A DNA stretch of 64,000 nt from a candidate division Zixibacteria bacterium SM23_81 (GTDB taxonomy: Bacteria; SM23-81), in contig LJUY01000010.1 of NCBI GenBank assembly GCA_001304015.1, forward strand, positions 1 through 64,000, read 5' to 3'. Below are positions 35,422 through 45,903 of the stretch, one piece after another. Under the pieces are notes generated by a model. It was not told the DNA's origin and did no database searches. It was given only the letters and a program-made list of their open reading frames with translations. The stretch's first letter is position 1. The number at the start of each line of letters is the position of its first letter. The position numbers and the translations under genes are program-made.

Positions 35422-35486
35422 ATCTTTAAAAAGTATTTTCCTTCCCATACGACTGCTTGAGAAGGAACGCGCCAGCGCGGTTTGGT

Positions 35487-35521
35487 AAAAAAAAGCCCCG
35501 ACCGTTATTCCAGTCAGGGCT
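35487..35521 (-). terminator. Terminator after the rubredoxin-flavin reductase gene
   Basis: A 9-bp stem with one mismatch (35494-35502 with 35513-35521), a 10-base loop and eight T on the minus strand (35487-35494). It separates the oxidative stress island from the Rrf2 operon. Confidence 0.88.
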
Positions 35522-35546
35522 AGTGCATACTGTTGAGCGATGATGA

Positions 35547-36308
35547 TTAGCTTTCGGGCGAAAATTGATCCTTGCCGGCTCCACAGACCGGACACACCCA
35601 TTCGTCCGGCAGAGCATCGAACTCGGTCCCCGGGGCGATGTCGCCGTCCGGATCTCCCTGGGCGGGATCGTAGACATAGCCGCACACTTCGCAGATATAC
35701 TTCTGCATCCCTTCCCTCCTCTTCTCTGGTTTCAGTTCCTTTTTTTCGATGTGACCTCTGTAAGTTGGGGCATTCTTCGAGGCCTTGCCCTTCTTCACCT
35801 CATGGTAATGGGCGTACGTCAGGGGCTTTCCCTTACGCAGCCTCTCAGCACGTACCACCTGACCCACAAATATGGTGTGTGTGCCCGCATCGCACTGATC
35901 GATGACCTTGGCTTCGAACACCGAGATGACGGAATCGGTGACCAGAGGACAGCCGGTGATGCCCTTCTTGTACTTGCACATGGCCAGTTTATCGACATCC
36001 CGACCCGACTTGAAGCCGAACAGCCCAATCAACTTCATGGGTGTAGATTCATCCAGAACCGAGACGCCGAACTGGCCACTTTTGACGATGTACTCGTGGG
36101 TCAGATTGTTCTTGGAAATGGCCACTGCAACCCGGGGAGGCTCCGCTGTAACCTGCATGCATGCATTGGCTATCTGGCCATTTAACCTTTCCCCGTCGTG
36201 GGATGAGACGATGTAGAGGCCATAGCTCCAATCGAAGAGCGCCGTGAGATCCACTTGGCCCGTTGCGATGATCACCCTCCTTGTTATAAGATCCCCTTCA
36301 TAGGACAT
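35547..36308 (-). CDS. hrb: High-molecular-weight rubredoxin: flavin reductase domain fused to rubredoxin
   Basis: About 253 residues. The start is uncertain: TTG 36320, ATG 36308 or a later codon near [12 protein letters not shown]; no site is convincing. The first 170 residues are an FMN-binding split-barrel flavin reductase ([20 protein letters not shown]). The end is a rubredoxin with two CxxCGxx knuckles ([31 protein letters not shown]). The same fusion partners FprA in Moorella-type acetogens, moving electrons from NAD(P)H to the flavodiiron protein. Here it directly follows fprA copy 2, matching that pair. Confidence 0.88.
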   Translation of the reverse strand: MSYEGDLITRRVIIATGQVDLTALFDWSYGLYIVSSHDGERLNGQIANACMQVTAEPPRVAVAISKNNLTHEYIVKSGQFGVSVLDESTPMKLIGLFGFKSGRDVDKLAMCKYKKGITGCPLVTDSVISVFEAKVIDQCDAGTHTIFVGQVVRAERLRKGKPLTYAHYHEVKKGKASKNAPTYRGHIEKKELKPEKRREGMQKYICEVCGYVYDPAQGDPDGDIAPGTEFDALPDEWVCPVCGAGKDQFSPES

Positions 36309-36316
36309 TGACTTCG

Positions 36317-37522
36317 TCAAGAAGACACTTTGCCCAGCTTTTCAGCCACCCTGGATCCCAGGGAAAAGCATTCGGCCAGGACAGACTCATCTGGCACGTA
36401 CTTGACTTTCAAGCCATCGCCTATTAGATCGATCTTCATCTCAGCCAGCACTTCCATCACTTGTCCCACTGCCTCTCCACTCCAGCCGTATGAGCCGAAG
36501 GCCGTGCCCATGAGATTTTTGGGCTTCAATCCCTTTAGATAAGCCAGAGTGCCAGCCACCGTGGGAAACATGTTGTTGTTGATGGTCGGAGATCCCACCA
36601 GAAGAGCGCCCGCATCCAGAACCTCGGTGACCACCTCGCTGCGATGGCATGATTCCAGGGGCATCAATTTCGTCATCGTCCCGCCAGCCCTCAGCCCCTC
36701 GGCGATGGTTCTGGCCATCAATGCGGTGCTCTGCCACATGGTGTCGTATACCACCACGGCCTTATTGGTCGGTCTCTGAGCAGCCCAGGTGGCATACAGC
36801 TTTGGCATCCTGCTCACTTCTTTCCGCCAGATGGGCCCGTGGTCCGGGGCTATGGTCTCGATGGTGATGCCCAGTCCCTTCACCCTTTCCAGAAGCTTGG
36901 AGACGAGTGCAGAAAACGGCAACAGAATGTTGGCATAATACTTGGCCGCCTCATAGTTCAGAATCCAATCCTCAATCTGGTCGGCGAACCGCTCGCTGGA
37001 GGCCAGATGCATTCCAAATGCGTCCTGGGAGAAGAGCAATTTATCCTCGGCCAGGTAGGTGACCATGCTGTCGGGCCAGTGAAGCATGCGAGTCTCCAAG
37101 AAGGTGAGGTTGAGGTTCCCAAGGCTGAGGCTTTCCCCGTCCTTGACCTCGGAGATCTCCCGGTCCAGGTGAAAATGTTCCTGCAAAGCCTTAGTTCCCA
37201 TGACAGAGGCGAATACCTTCTCGGGCTTCACCGCCTGAATCGCCTGGGGCAGGCATCCAGAGTGGTCCATCTCGGAATGGTTGGAGATGATGTAGTCGAT
37301 CTTACGGGGATCGATGACCGAGGCTATCCGGACCAACATCTCCTCTAGGAAAGGAGCTTTGACCGTGTCCACCAGGGTAACCTTATCCGCAAGAATCAGG
37401 TAAGCATTGTAAGTCGATCCCCGATCCGTGGCATAGCCGTGAAAATTTCGAATGCTCCAGTCGATGGCTCCCACCCAGTAGACGCGGTCGTTCACCTGCG
37501 TCGCTTGGAAATATGTTTTCAT
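36317..37522 (-). CDS. fprA: FprA-type flavodiiron protein (copy 2)
   Basis: 401 residues. Diiron ligands lie in [22 protein letters not shown] and [10 protein letters not shown]; the flavodoxin half has [30 protein letters not shown] and SYGWSGEA. It reduces oxygen or NO using electrons from the fused rubredoxin-reductase encoded next. It is a distinct paralogue of copy 1 at 30218-31408, which sits in a different operon, so the two are probably used under different signals. Confidence 0.93.
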   Translation of the reverse strand: MKTYFQATQVNDRVYWVGAIDWSIRNFHGYATDRGSTYNAYLILADKVTLVDTVKAPFLEEMLVRIASVIDPRKIDYIISNHSEMDHSGCLPQAIQAVKPEKVFASVMGTKALQEHFHLDREISEVKDGESLSLGNLNLTFLETRMLHWPDSMVTYLAEDKLLFSQDAFGMHLASSERFADQIEDWILNYEAAKYYANILLPFSALVSKLLERVKGLGITIETIAPDHGPIWRKEVSRMPKLYATWAAQRPTNKAVVVYDTMWQSTALMARTIAEGLRAGGTMTKLMPLESCHRSEVVTEVLDAGALLVGSPTINNNMFPTVAGTLAYLKGLKPKNLMGTAFGSYGWSGEAVGQVMEVLAEMKIDLIGDGLKVKYVPDESVLAECFSLGSRVAEKLGKVSS

Positions 37523-37544
37523 ATGCCTTCCCCCGGGTGCTGAG

Positions 37545-38042
37545 CTATGGTTTCAGAGAGGTCAATTGGTTACTCAAAATGGTCACGTGTCTCATCTCCT
37601 CCTTGATCACGTCGTCGATCTTGTTCCTGCCCAACCTCTCCGGCACCATCTCCCGGATGCCCTGATAAAAGACGATGGAGTCCTTCTCCAACCCCAGGGC
37701 CGTTCGGTAAATCTCCTCCAGGGTCTCTTTTCCGGTGAGCTTTTCGCTGGGATCCGTCTTCACGTCGAAGACATGTCCATCGGCCATGGCTCGCAAGTAC
37801 ATGGCGGCTTGACCCTCGGGATCGAACATCTCCCAGCCACGATCCTTATCCGGCAGATTGGCTCTCATGTTCGAGAAAATCTTGAGGTGCTGGTCTTCCC
37901 AGGAAGCCAGATTGAGCAGTGTATCGCGTGTCCCAGAACCTTCAAATCCCTCAGCTGCCTTGCGGTAGAACTTGGCGCCATTTCTCTCGATCTGTTCGGC
38001 CATCTCGAAGATCTCGTCAGCATTGAACTCGACACCCATCAT
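37545..38042 (-). CDS. Rubrerythrin-family ferritin-like protein without rubredoxin domain
   Basis: 165 residues, helical, with ferritin-like diiron motifs: [19 protein letters not shown] with [13 protein letters not shown], then [15 protein letters not shown] with [15 protein letters not shown]. This is the rubrerythrin diiron core with no C-terminal rubredoxin. The start overlaps the ferritin stop by four bases (a second ATG follows the first). It probably reduces peroxide or handles iron, in one transcript with ferritin and superoxide reductase. Confidence 0.87.
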   Translation of the reverse strand: MMGVEFNADEIFEMAEQIERNGAKFYRKAAEGFEGSGTRDTLLNLASWEDQHLKIFSNMRANLPDKDRGWEMFDPEGQAAMYLRAMADGHVFDVKTDPSEKLTGKETLEEIYRTALGLEKDSIVFYQGIREMVPERLGRNKIDDVIKEEMRHVTILSNQLTSLKP

Positions 38043-38560
38043 TCGCCTCCTTCCTCTGCCGCAGGTGGAGTGAACACACGCTGACCCAGCTCCCGATCAA
38101 TCATAAACATCCCTCCCCCTTCCTTGCCCACCATCTTGAGTTTCTGCACGACATCATCAGCGGAGGCCTCTTCCTCCACCTGCTCGGAGACGAACCACTG
38201 GAGGAAATTCTGGGTAGCGTGGTCTCGCTCTGTGATGGCCAAATCCACCAGGCTGTTGATCATGCCAGTGACCTTCTGCTCGTGTTTGTAGACGGTTTGG
38301 AAGGCGGCCAAGGGCGAAGACCAATTGGTGGCCGGTTTCTCTATGGCGCTTACCAGGATCCTGCCACCGCGCTCGTTGACGAAATCGAAAATCTTCATGG
38401 CGTGGGTTGATTCTTCCATGGCCTGCACGCGCATCCAGTTGGCGAAACCTCCAAAACTGATCGAATGAAAGTAAGCGGACATTGACAGATAGAGATATGC
38501 GGAATACAGCTCCGCCACGATCTGCTTATTGAGTGCTGTTTGCATCTTCTTGCTCAGCAT
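38039..38560 (-). CDS. ftnA: Non-heme bacterial ferritin
   Basis: 173 residues, the usual FtnA length. Ferroxidase-site residues are visible in [16 protein letters not shown] and [14 protein letters not shown]. Ferritin stores iron and removes Fe(II) that would react with peroxide. It is four bases after the superoxide reductase gene and overlaps the next gene, so all three are likely to be made together. Confidence 0.93.
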   Translation of the reverse strand: MLSKKMQTALNKQIVAELYSAYLYLSMSAYFHSISFGGFANWMRVQAMEESTHAMKIFDFVNERGGRILVSAIEKPATNWSSPLAAFQTVYKHEQKVTGMINSLVDLAITERDHATQNFLQWFVSEQVEEEASADDVVQKLKMVGKEGGGMFMIDRELGQRVFTPPAAEEGGE

Positions 38561-38564
38561 GGCA

Positions 38565-38939
38565 TTATCCTTTCCATAAACCGTGAAGATTGCAGTACTC
38601 CCGGGCCGTTACCTGATCTGCCTCGATGCAGAAGGTGGCCTCGGGCACTCCCCCTGGCTTTAAAAACTGACGGTAGGTCTGGCCATCGGCGATGACCTGG
38701 ATCCACTCGATGTAGTGCTGCGCCTCCATGGGATGAGCCACACTCCCCACCTTGACCTTAAAGCCATCGGCGGTCTTCTCCACCACGGGCACGTGCTTCT
38801 CCTTGGCCGCGTCCACCGTGTTCTCGACATAGAGCTTCATGGGCTTTCCGCAGCAGATCATCTGCCCGGCGCCGCCGTGGAGCATCTCCACGATATTGCC
38901 GCAGGTTTCGCATTTATAGACTTGCATTTTCTCAGTCAT
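38565..38939 (-). CDS. dfx: Desulfoferrodoxin (two-centre superoxide reductase)
   Basis: 124 residues. Centre I has C10, C13, C29 and C30 (CETCG; MICCGKP). Centre II has the EKHVP lysine-glutamate pair with H49, then H69, H75, C116 and H119 (EYCNLHGLW), the square-pyramidal iron site that reduces superoxide to peroxide. GGAGGAG precedes the ATG. Peroxide made here would go to the catalase and rubrerythrins encoded nearby. Confidence 0.95.
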   Translation of the reverse strand: MTEKMQVYKCETCGNIVEMLHGGAGQMICCGKPMKLYVENTVDAAKEKHVPVVEKTADGFKVKVGSVAHPMEAQHYIEWIQVIADGQTYRQFLKPGGVPEATFCIEADQVTAREYCNLHGLWKG

Positions 38940-38983
38940 TTTTCTCCTCCTCTTGGACTATCTTATGACACAGCCACTAGTTT

Positions 38984-38999
38984 AAATATGCTGATATTT
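38984..38999 (-). promoter_or_regulatory. Candidate operator upstream of dfx
   Basis: A perfect 6-bp inverted repeat with a 4-base centre, AAATAT-N4-ATATTT, about 45-60 bases before the dfx start. AT-rich palindromes of this size can be Fur or PerR sites, but no clear -35/-10 pair is seen beside it. Confidence 0.35.
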
Positions 39000-39275
39000 C
39001 AGTCTTCCTAATGAGGCTAAATTTAGATGCAAAATTACCTTTCTCGGTTCAAGACGACAATTCCTTATAAAAGCCACGTCGATGGCTCTCACCTTTGAAT
39101 TCCAACCTGCTTCAACCAGCTACACGCTCATTCTGGCCACCTCCTTTTGAGAGTTCCTGGCGATAGTAACGGATACTAAACCTCTCTCTTAATCCCTACG
39201 GCTGCTGCCTTCCAACAGCCCTATACCCTGTCATTCCAAATCCAATGGAAGGGATATGCTCTTCGTAGGACAGGC
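39000..39275. other. Intergenic region between catalase and dfx
   Basis: About 275 bases without a supported gene or RNA. A strong ribosome-site-like AAAGGAGGTGG on the minus strand is followed by an ATG, but the frame stops after three codons. Confidence 0.4.
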
Positions 39276-40787
39276 TTATTTCTCAGTGGCCTTTATTCGA
39301 TCCTCCTGGGTCATCTCGGCCAAACCCTGAACCTCTTTGACGTCCAACCCGATCCCTGTAGCCACGCGACGACCGTAGTCCTCATCGGCTTTGCCAAACA
39401 GCGCTGTCTGGCGCAGCTGAATGTACTTCTGGGCATTGCCCAGGTGACCCACGATGTTGCCGATCAGGTGGTCGCGATCCTCATCGGTCATCACCTTCCG
39501 ATAGAGATCTCCGGCCTGTACGAAATCGTCATCGGTCAGGGCCTCTGGATGGCGAGCAGCCATTCCTGAGACCTCGAATGGCGGTTCGGCCACGTTGGGG
39601 TCTGGCACAGGACCACCGAAGCTATTGGGATTGTAATTCGGGCCACCTCCGCTGTTGCCATCAACGCGCATGAAACCATCTCGCTGGTAATTGTTCATGG
39701 CTGAGGCCTTGGGTGCGTTGATGGGCAACAGATGATAGTTGGGTCCCAGGCGATACCGGTGAGCATCGTGGTAGGCGAAGATGCGCCCCTGAAGCATCTT
39801 GTCCGGCGATGCAGCCATGCCGGGGACGAAGTTGCCCGGAGAGAAAGCAGCCTGTTCCACCTCGGCGAAGTAGTTTTCCGGATTGCGGTTTAAGACCATG
39901 CGTCCCAATGGCATCACAGGAAAATCGCCGTGGGGCAAAACCTTGGTGACATCGAACGGGTTGAAGCGATATGTCTTGGCCTGTTCGGGTGTCATGATCT
40001 GTACCTGCACATTCCAAGCGGGGCCATCGCCTCGCTCGATGGCATCGAACAGATCCCCGGTGGCATGGTCGGGATCCTTGCCGGCCATGAGTTCTGCTTC
40101 CTGGTTGGTAAAGTTCTGGATGCCCTGGGCTGTCTTGAAATGAAACTTCACCCAGACATACTCTTCTTTGTCGTTGTACCACATCAGGGCATGCCCGCTA
40201 TAGCCGTTCATGTGGCGGTAGCTCTTGGGTGTGCCCCGATCGGAGAAGAGAATGGTGACCTGGTGTATGGACTCCGGGGTCAGGGAGAGGAAATCCCAGA
40301 ACATGTCAGGATCTTTCGCGTTTGTGCGGGGATTCCGCTTCTGGGTGTGGATGAAGTCGGGGAACTTAATCGGGTCCCGAATGAAGAAGACCGGCGTGTT
40401 GTTACCCACCATATCCCAGTTGCCCTCCTCGGTGTAGAACTTCACCGCGAATCCCCGGGGATCGCGCGCCGAGTCGGCCGAACCCTTTTCGCCACCGACG
40501 GTGGAGAATCGAGCGAAGACCTCAGTTCGCTTGCCCACCTTTGACAGAAATTTGGCCTTGGTGTACTTGGTCAAGTCGTGAGTGACCTCGAAATACCCGT
40601 GAGCACCCGCTCCCTTGGCGTGCACCACGCGCTCCGGGATGCGCTCCCGGTTGAAGTGAGCCAGTTTTTCGAAGAAATGGATGTTCTGGATCAAAACAGG
40701 TCCAGGGGAACCAGCGGTCATGAGTTTCTGGTCGTTATCCACCGGTTGACCGAAGTTTCTGGTGAGGGTCTTTTTCCCCTTTGCCAT
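39276..40787 (-). CDS. katA: Monofunctional heme catalase
   Basis: 503 residues from ATG 40787 (GGGAGG eight bases upstream; an ATG at 40796 is in frame), a small-subunit catalase. The distal His is in [33 protein letters not shown] is the signature, and the proximal heme Tyr is in [15 protein letters not shown]. It splits hydrogen peroxide. A heme catalase beside superoxide reductase and rubrerythrin shows an organism that meets oxygen although its other defences are of the anaerobe type. Confidence 0.95.
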   Translation of the reverse strand: MAKGKKTLTRNFGQPVDNDQKLMTAGSPGPVLIQNIHFFEKLAHFNRERIPERVVHAKGAGAHGYFEVTHDLTKYTKAKFLSKVGKRTEVFARFSTVGGEKGSADSARDPRGFAVKFYTEEGNWDMVGNNTPVFFIRDPIKFPDFIHTQKRNPRTNAKDPDMFWDFLSLTPESIHQVTILFSDRGTPKSYRHMNGYSGHALMWYNDKEEYVWVKFHFKTAQGIQNFTNQEAELMAGKDPDHATGDLFDAIERGDGPAWNVQVQIMTPEQAKTYRFNPFDVTKVLPHGDFPVMPLGRMVLNRNPENYFAEVEQAAFSPGNFVPGMAASPDKMLQGRIFAYHDAHRYRLGPNYHLLPINAPKASAMNNYQRDGFMRVDGNSGGGPNYNPNSFGGPVPDPNVAEPPFEVSGMAARHPEALTDDDFVQAGDLYRKVMTDEDRDHLIGNIVGHLGNAQKYIQLRQTALFGKADEDYGRRVATGIGLDVKEVQGLAEMTQEDRIKATEK

Positions 40788-40901
40788 CTGAAACACCTCC
40801 CTCTACTTAGAACTAGAATGGAGACCTTTGGCCAGGCGCCATTTTAGCTATTTGTTCCCCGATCCCAATGAATTTCTCTTCATTCACAAGAGAGTTTTCC
40901 C

Positions 40902-41474
40902 CTACCAGTTCTCACACAGCAGCTCGAAGTGAGCCTGAGGATGGGCACAGGCTGGACACAGCTCCGGGGCCTCTGAGTCCTCATGTAGATAGCCACAGTT
41001 GAGGCAGCGCCAGACAACCGGCTTGTCCTTCTTGAACACCGTCTCCTGTTCCACGTTGGCCAACAGTCCCAGGTAGCGTTTCTCGTGCTGTTTTTCCGCC
41101 ACGGCTATGGCCCGGAATATGGCGGCTATTTCGTCGAAACCCTCCTCCTCCGCCACTTTTGCGAAGCCGGGATACATATCCGTCCACTCGTAGTTTTCCC
41201 CGGCTGCGGCCTCCTTCAGATTCTCCGCGGTGGTGCCGATGACACCTGCCGGAAAGGAGGCCTGAATTTCAGCCGTTCCGCCCTGAAGCTGCTTGAAGAG
41301 CCTCTTAGCATGCTCTCGCTCCTGATTGGACGTCTCCTCGAAGATGTCGGCGATCTGCCGATATCCCTCCTTTCTAGCTTGGCTAGAGAAATAGCTATAA
41401 CGGTTCCTGGCCTGTGACTCGCCGGCAAAGGCGGTCAACAGGTTTTTCTCGGTTTTGGATCCCTTCAGAGCCAT
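40902..41474 (-). CDS. rbr: Rubrerythrin
   Basis: 190 residues from ATG 41474, which follows AAGGAGGAG by four bases; a start at 41513 would overlap the preceding gene. The ferritin-like half has [29 protein letters not shown] and [15 protein letters not shown]. The rubredoxin-like end has [10 protein letters not shown] and [15 protein letters not shown]. It is an NAD(P)H-dependent peroxidase of the cytoplasm. It begins two bases after the permease stop, so it is in the same transcript as the metal exporter. Confidence 0.95.
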   Translation of the reverse strand: MALKGSKTEKNLLTAFAGESQARNRYSYFSSQARKEGYRQIADIFEETSNQEREHAKRLFKQLQGGTAEIQASFPAGVIGTTAENLKEAAAGENYEWTDMYPGFAKVAEEEGFDEIAAIFRAIAVAEKQHEKRYLGLLANVEQETVFKKDKPVVWRCLNCGYLHEDSEAPELCPACAHPQAHFELLCENW

Positions 41475-41475
41475 G

Positions 41476-42762
41476 TTACTCCTCCTTTTTTGAGGTGCTT
41501 TGTTGTTCTTCATCTACTTTCTCGACCCTATAGCCGATGTTCTCAACACCTCTCCGAAGCGCGGGGATGTCGAGATTCTTCCCTTCGACACGGGCTTTAC
41601 CTTCCTTAAGGTCCACCACCACAGATTGAACGCCGGGCCCCTTGCTGAGCACACGATGCACGCTTTGCACGCAGTGGTGGCAAGTCATTCCCGAAATCGA
41701 AAGAGTCACCATGGGACCCTCCCTGCTAGATGACGTGATCTGCGCCGGCCCGCGAACGGAGAACCAGATGGCAGGCCCCAACACGGCAAGCAAGATGAAA
41801 GCGCAGATAGTTTTGACGAAAGCCGGTATCATCCCAGGCATGCTGGGCGCAGCCGAACCACCTCGGGCGGTGAATATGTAATCCAGAAACAGGCCCGCCG
41901 CCAAAGCAGTGATGGCGACGGTGGTTAAATAGATAACGGCGGTCCTGCGGCCCATAATCTTCCAGGTAGTGGTGATGGCGGCGGCATTTGTGGCTGGCCC
42001 GGTCATGAGGAACACCAAGGCGGCGCCGGGGGACACACCCTTGGCGATGAGAGCCGCTGCCACTGGCACCGAGGCCGTTGCGCACACGTAAACGGGTATG
42101 CCCAAGAGCATCATGACCAGCATAGCCCCTATGCCAGCCCCAAGCACCCCAGAAAGGTAGTCATCAGGGATGATGGCGGATATGAAACCCGCTATGACCA
42201 GTCCGATCAACAAAGCCTTGCCGATGTCCCGAGGGAGTGTCACAAAGCCATAACGAAGAAGCCGAATCACTCTGCCGCTCCGGTTCACATTCGTGCAGCA
42301 TTCGTCCTCACAGCTGGGCACACCGTTCCCCCCTTTCTCAGCCTCAGCCGGCTGAAAAAGGGTCACCAAGGAACCGCCCACGAGCCCTGTGAAAAAGGCA
42401 GCCAGGGGCCGGAAAACGGCGAAGACGGGCCCGAGCAGACTGAAGGTTACCATAATGCTGTCCACGCCCGTCTGGGGGGCCGAGAGAAGAAATGACGTTG
42501 TCGCACCCCGTGAGGCCCGATGTCTGTGCAGAGATGCCGCCACTGGTATCACACTGCAGGAACAGAGGGGCAAAGGTATGCCGAAGATGGTGGCCTTCAC
42601 CACCGGCCATATGCCCCGCCCCCCCAGATGTCGTTCCACCATCTCTGCCGAGAGGAGCACCGAAAGTGTTCCCGCGAAGAGAAAGCCAAACAACAGATAT
42701 GGAGCCATCTCGCTGAGCACAAACCAGAATTCTGTGGCAACATTTATCAAAAGTTCTAACAT
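41476..42762 (-). CDS. SO_0444-type Cu/Zn efflux permease with C-terminal heavy-metal domain
   Basis: 428 residues from ATG 42762 (GTG 42777 is in frame). The permease (DUF318 type, eight or more helices) has the two signature stretches [16 protein letters not shown] with SAPQTGVDS, and [19 protein letters not shown] with [11 protein letters not shown]. The last 70 residues are an HMA domain with GMTCHHC (CxxC), which would bind Cu or Zn. It likely exports soft metals. Placement with rubrerythrin and PerR fits metal stress coupled to oxidative stress. Confidence 0.9.
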   Translation of the reverse strand: MLELLINVATEFWFVLSEMAPYLLFGFLFAGTLSVLLSAEMVERHLGGRGIWPVVKATIFGIPLPLCSCSVIPVAASLHRHRASRGATTSFLLSAPQTGVDSIMVTFSLLGPVFAVFRPLAAFFTGLVGGSLVTLFQPAEAEKGGNGVPSCEDECCTNVNRSGRVIRLLRYGFVTLPRDIGKALLIGLVIAGFISAIIPDDYLSGVLGAGIGAMLVMMLLGIPVYVCATASVPVAAALIAKGVSPGAALVFLMTGPATNAAAITTTWKIMGRRTAVIYLTTVAITALAAGLFLDYIFTARGGSAAPSMPGMIPAFVKTICAFILLAVLGPAIWFSVRGPAQITSSSREGPMVTLSISGMTCHHCVQSVHRVLSKGPGVQSVVVDLKEGKARVEGKNLDIPALRRGVENIGYRVEKVDEEQQSTSKKEE

Positions 42763-42877
42763 GTCACGTTCCGTCACAAACTCTATTGAAAGCCGGGATT
42801 CAATTAAGCTCTGAATGGAAGCACAGATTGCAGTTGAAAATACTTACCTCGCCGGCAAATGAAACTCTTCAGAGGCA

Positions 42878-43294
42878 TCACGCGGCTTCGTCTCCACCCT
42901 CCTCATCCTGACACCGGGGACAGACGCCGATGAATTCCAGACAGTGACCGACAATCTTATATCCAGTCTGCGCGCTGAGGATCTCTTCAGATAGATTCAG
43001 AGGGTCCAAAGGCAGATCATCCACACGATCACAACGCAGACAACGGATATGATAATGCTCATCCCTGCAATCGTCGAACCGCATCTGAGCGCCGCCCAAT
43101 TGTACTTTTCTGATCACTCCAGATGAAGTGAGTATTTCCAGATTGCGGTACACGGTGCCCAGACTGATGTGTGGCACCTTCCGCCGAACCATCTCGTAAA
43201 CCTCATCGGCAGTGGGATGGCAATGGAGGTCATTCAATGCTTCCAGAATGGCCTTTCTCTGGCGGGACATCCGTAACTTCTTGTTCGAAAGCAA
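42878..43294 (-). CDS. perR: PerR-like Fur-family peroxide regulator
   Basis: 138 residues from a TTG at 43294, five bases after GGAGG; ATG 43306 would place the ribosome site inside the gene. The regulatory metal ligands match PerR: His in CHPTADE, Asp in RFDD, two His in EHYH, and Asp (not the Fur-type Glu) in RVDD. Two CxxC pairs (CLRC, CPRC) form the structural zinc site. PerR senses peroxide by oxidising a metal-bound His and then leaves its operators. A 15-base 7-1-7 palindrome covers its own start of transcription. It lies at the head of the peroxide-defence genes. Confidence 0.88.
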   Translation of the reverse strand: MLSNKKLRMSRQRKAILEALNDLHCHPTADEVYEMVRRKVPHISLGTVYRNLEILTSSGVIRKVQLGGAQMRFDDCRDEHYHIRCLRCDRVDDLPLDPLNLSEEILSAQTGYKIVGHCLEFIGVCPRCQDEEGGDEAA

Positions 43295-43311
43295 GTTATC
43301 CTCCATTCTCA

Positions 43312-43357
43312 GAATAGTAATTATTCCTAATATACCTCCCGCTCTCTCATTTGTCAA
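43312..43357 (-). promoter_or_regulatory. perR promoter with 7-1-7 Per/Fur-type box
   Basis: TTGACA (43352-43357), 17 bases, TATATT (43329-43334) on the minus strand. Immediately downstream GAATAATTACTATTC (43312-43326) is a 7-1-7 inverted repeat with one mismatch, spanning the expected +1. This is the normal layout for PerR autoregulation. Confidence 0.85.
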
Positions 43358-43540
43358 GTCTTTTTTTTAAAATTTTTTCATTCCGCTGATGAATGAAATG
43401 TTTTGGGAGGATTTAGGGAAGGCATTTCATGGAGGTTCTGATTCACCTGAGATGGGTTCAAAACCCTTGCAACGACTCCAGGAGCGAATTTTTCCCGCCG
43501 ATATTCGCTTGGCTTCTCTTTATCTCGACTACCTATTTAT

Positions 43541-44389
43541 CTATGGGGAACCTTCTTTTCTATCTGTACTGTTTGTACTGGGAAATTCATCTAATGTCGA
43601 ATGCCTGTCTTTATAGAAGATTAAATGGCGTAGCTCCTTTTCAGCCCTTTCAATATTCCTGCGATAATGCTCCAACTGTGCTTTGAATGAAGACAGAGGA
43701 AAGGCTGCTTTATAACCGGCCGTCATTTGATTGTACCAATCCCTGAGGATTTCCATGTCGGCTTCCCCATAGCACGGCGCGTTGGAGAGAATGGCTTCCA
43801 GTGGCAATTTGGGGGGCATCGGTGCAAAACCACCTTGTGAGTATCCAAATACCATGGTCATCAAGGGAAATACGCCATTGGGCAGCGACAATTTCTCTTT
43901 CAGATATTGGGCATCGAAATAACCACTCTTCCCAGTTTCTGAAAGCATCACCGATGAGACTTTTAAAGCTTCTGCGGCGATGTTCATATTCATGGCGGCG
44001 AGAGAGGCGTTAATTACCGCTGTCGTGTATTCTACCAACGGAGAGTAAGGAAAGGTAGTGATAATCTGTTTTGTCCGGTTTATGTCGCCCAGTACGATCA
44101 CAGCCCGGTTGCCTTTGAAGGGAATTTGTTGGCCAAAATGCTGCTTCCAAGAACTATTGGTGAAGGCTATAAAATGCCAGGTCTGTAAATTCACCGTCGA
44201 TGGAGCTAAACGACCGGCTTCGAGTATTGCTCCAAAAACGTCATGGGGGATATCCTGATCTGAAAATCTCCTTATGCTGCGCCTATGGAGGATCATCTGC
44301 AATGGTTCATTCTCGCTCAAAGACTCAGGTATGTGAGGTTTTGCTCGAAGAATTTTGATGAGATTTTTAAAAAAATCGAGGGGATTCAT
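43541..44389 (-). CDS. Nitroreductase family FMN enzyme
   Basis: 282 residues. The FMN-binding nitroreductase marks are HRRSIRRFSDQDIPHD, GRLAPSTVNLQTWHFI and, later, VFGYSQGG. About 70 C-terminal residues beyond the core are charged and helical. These enzymes move hydride from NAD(P)H to nitro groups, quinones or cofactors. It follows the radical SAM gene by 20 bases, suggesting that the pair works in one pathway, for instance reducing or opening a product. No substrate can be assigned. Confidence 0.85.
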   Translation of the reverse strand: MNPLDFFKNLIKILRAKPHIPESLSENEPLQMILHRRSIRRFSDQDIPHDVFGAILEAGRLAPSTVNLQTWHFIAFTNSSWKQHFGQQIPFKGNRAVIVLGDINRTKQIITTFPYSPLVEYTTAVINASLAAMNMNIAAEALKVSSVMLSETGKSGYFDAQYLKEKLSLPNGVFPLMTMVFGYSQGGFAPMPPKLPLEAILSNAPCYGEADMEILRDWYNQMTAGYKAAFPLSSFKAQLEHYRRNIERAEKELRHLIFYKDRHSTLDEFPSTNSTDRKEGSP

Positions 44390-44409
44390 CTGTTGCTCGC
44401 AGTCACGTT

Positions 44410-45690
44410 TTATTTTTCATCCGACGTAGGATGAGATCCTGCTTCTAGCTCGGCTCTCGGGCTGTTCTTACCCTCCTGGAAGGCCACATTGACAAAACCG
44501 CCCAACTTGCGATACTCATCCAGACGACACGAATTTACCAAATGCCCTTCATAGACGGTCATATCAGGACAACTATCGCACATGTCGGCCTGACCGTCCG
44601 GCAGCACATCTGGAGCCTGGATGATGGCCACACTCTGCAAATATACTCTTCGAAAAACATGAAGTGGATTATGCAAAGCGCTTCTCAGAAATTTTCCAAA
44701 TGCTTTTCGTATGCTTTTGTCGAAGAAAGCCGTGAGGAAGACAGCCTTGCTCGTTTTGGACAAATTTGGATATGCCACATAGGTGCCCCATAAAAGGTGA
44801 TGAAAGGTCTGAGTCAACTCCATGGTTTTCTTCCCCACAGATCCATAAACCTCATTTTTAGAGGCCAGAAGAGCGGCAATAAACCACTTATAGGCATCAT
44901 GCGAACCTGTCCCCCCGAGGTAACCAGAGGGTTCGTATTCCTCAAGCTCGTTTTTGATAATGGTGTAGATATCGGTAGACATGATGTCGATCTCTGAGAG
45001 CTTATCCGTGGTATATGAAAGTTTGTCTTGTACACGAATCGTCTTATCTCCAACGACGTAATCTATCTTATCGCTTATGGGCACTCCCCGATAGGTGATA
45101 AATATGATGCCGTTTACGATGTCGATGTTTTCTATGGCCCACCGGAGTACCTCTGGTATATGCCTGAAATTGGAATAATAGATGGTGGAGTTGAAGCTGC
45201 AATATACGTCCTTTTCTTCGCTGACCATCTCGGCGTAGTATTGTCGAAGCTCGTTTAATTCCGCCTCATTTTTCCCTTTCCACTTAGGCCTATCCTGAAG
45301 ACAATCTATGTGTATGGTAAGCCCTGCTAATCCAGCTTTTTTCAGCTCTCTCAGTTTTTCTCTGCTGAGAGTGAGGGCATTTGTCAGAACAACGGGTTTC
45401 ATGCCATTTTCGGCAGTAAATTCAACGACTTTCTCAATTTCCGGATAAATTAATGGCTCTCCTCCTGCAATGGAGATGTTATCGCAATTTCGCCATCTCT
45501 TGAAAAAGCGTATCTCCTCCTTTATCTCATCCAATGTTTTATGACCCGTCAGTCTTTGGCGATAACATCCCTTGCAATGCATATCGCAGATGTCAGTTAC
45601 TTCGAGCCAGCCTATGGGATTATCGTTTTTGGACCACGGCAATCTGTAATAGTTTTTCTTAGGTGGGTAGATGCTCTCAAAATCCTTCAC
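44410..45690 (-). CDS. Radical SAM protein
   Basis: 426 residues from a GTG at 45690 (GGGGAAGAGA upstream). The CxxxCxxC cluster site is CDMHCKGC (C35, C39, C42), followed by the GGEP motif in ISIAGGEPLIYPEIE. The C-terminal region has a second cysteine group (CDSCPDMTVYEGHLVNSC) that may bind an auxiliary cluster. The family within radical SAM is not recognised; possibilities are methyltransfer, peptide modification or lipid chemistry. Pairing with the nitroreductase is the main clue. Confidence 0.85.
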   Translation of the reverse strand: MKDFESIYPPKKNYYRLPWSKNDNPIGWLEVTDICDMHCKGCYRQRLTGHKTLDEIKEEIRFFKRWRNCDNISIAGGEPLIYPEIEKVVEFTAENGMKPVVLTNALTLSREKLRELKKAGLAGLTIHIDCLQDRPKWKGKNEAELNELRQYYAEMVSEEKDVYCSFNSTIYYSNFRHIPEVLRWAIENIDIVNGIIFITYRGVPISDKIDYVVGDKTIRVQDKLSYTTDKLSEIDIMSTDIYTIIKNELEEYEPSGYLGGTGSHDAYKWFIAALLASKNEVYGSVGKKTMELTQTFHHLLWGTYVAYPNLSKTSKAVFLTAFFDKSIRKAFGKFLRSALHNPLHVFRRVYLQSVAIIQAPDVLPDGQADMCDSCPDMTVYEGHLVNSCRLDEYRKLGGFVNVAFQEGKNSPRAELEAGSHPTSDEK

Positions 45691-45903
45691 GTCTCTTCCC
45701 CATCAGTCGCAGAATCAAAGTACAAGGATTAATTCACAGCTCCAGTGATGAAGCAGTCGAGGCTGTTATCATGAAACAGATGAAGCGCCATCGCTCCCCC
45801 ATGACTTTCCTCTGCAGCCCTTAGCTGCACAAGTCCAGGCGAGCTCTCCAAGGATATTGCATACCCATGATGCTGCCAAGCGCCTCATGCACTCTCTGTA
45901 TCG

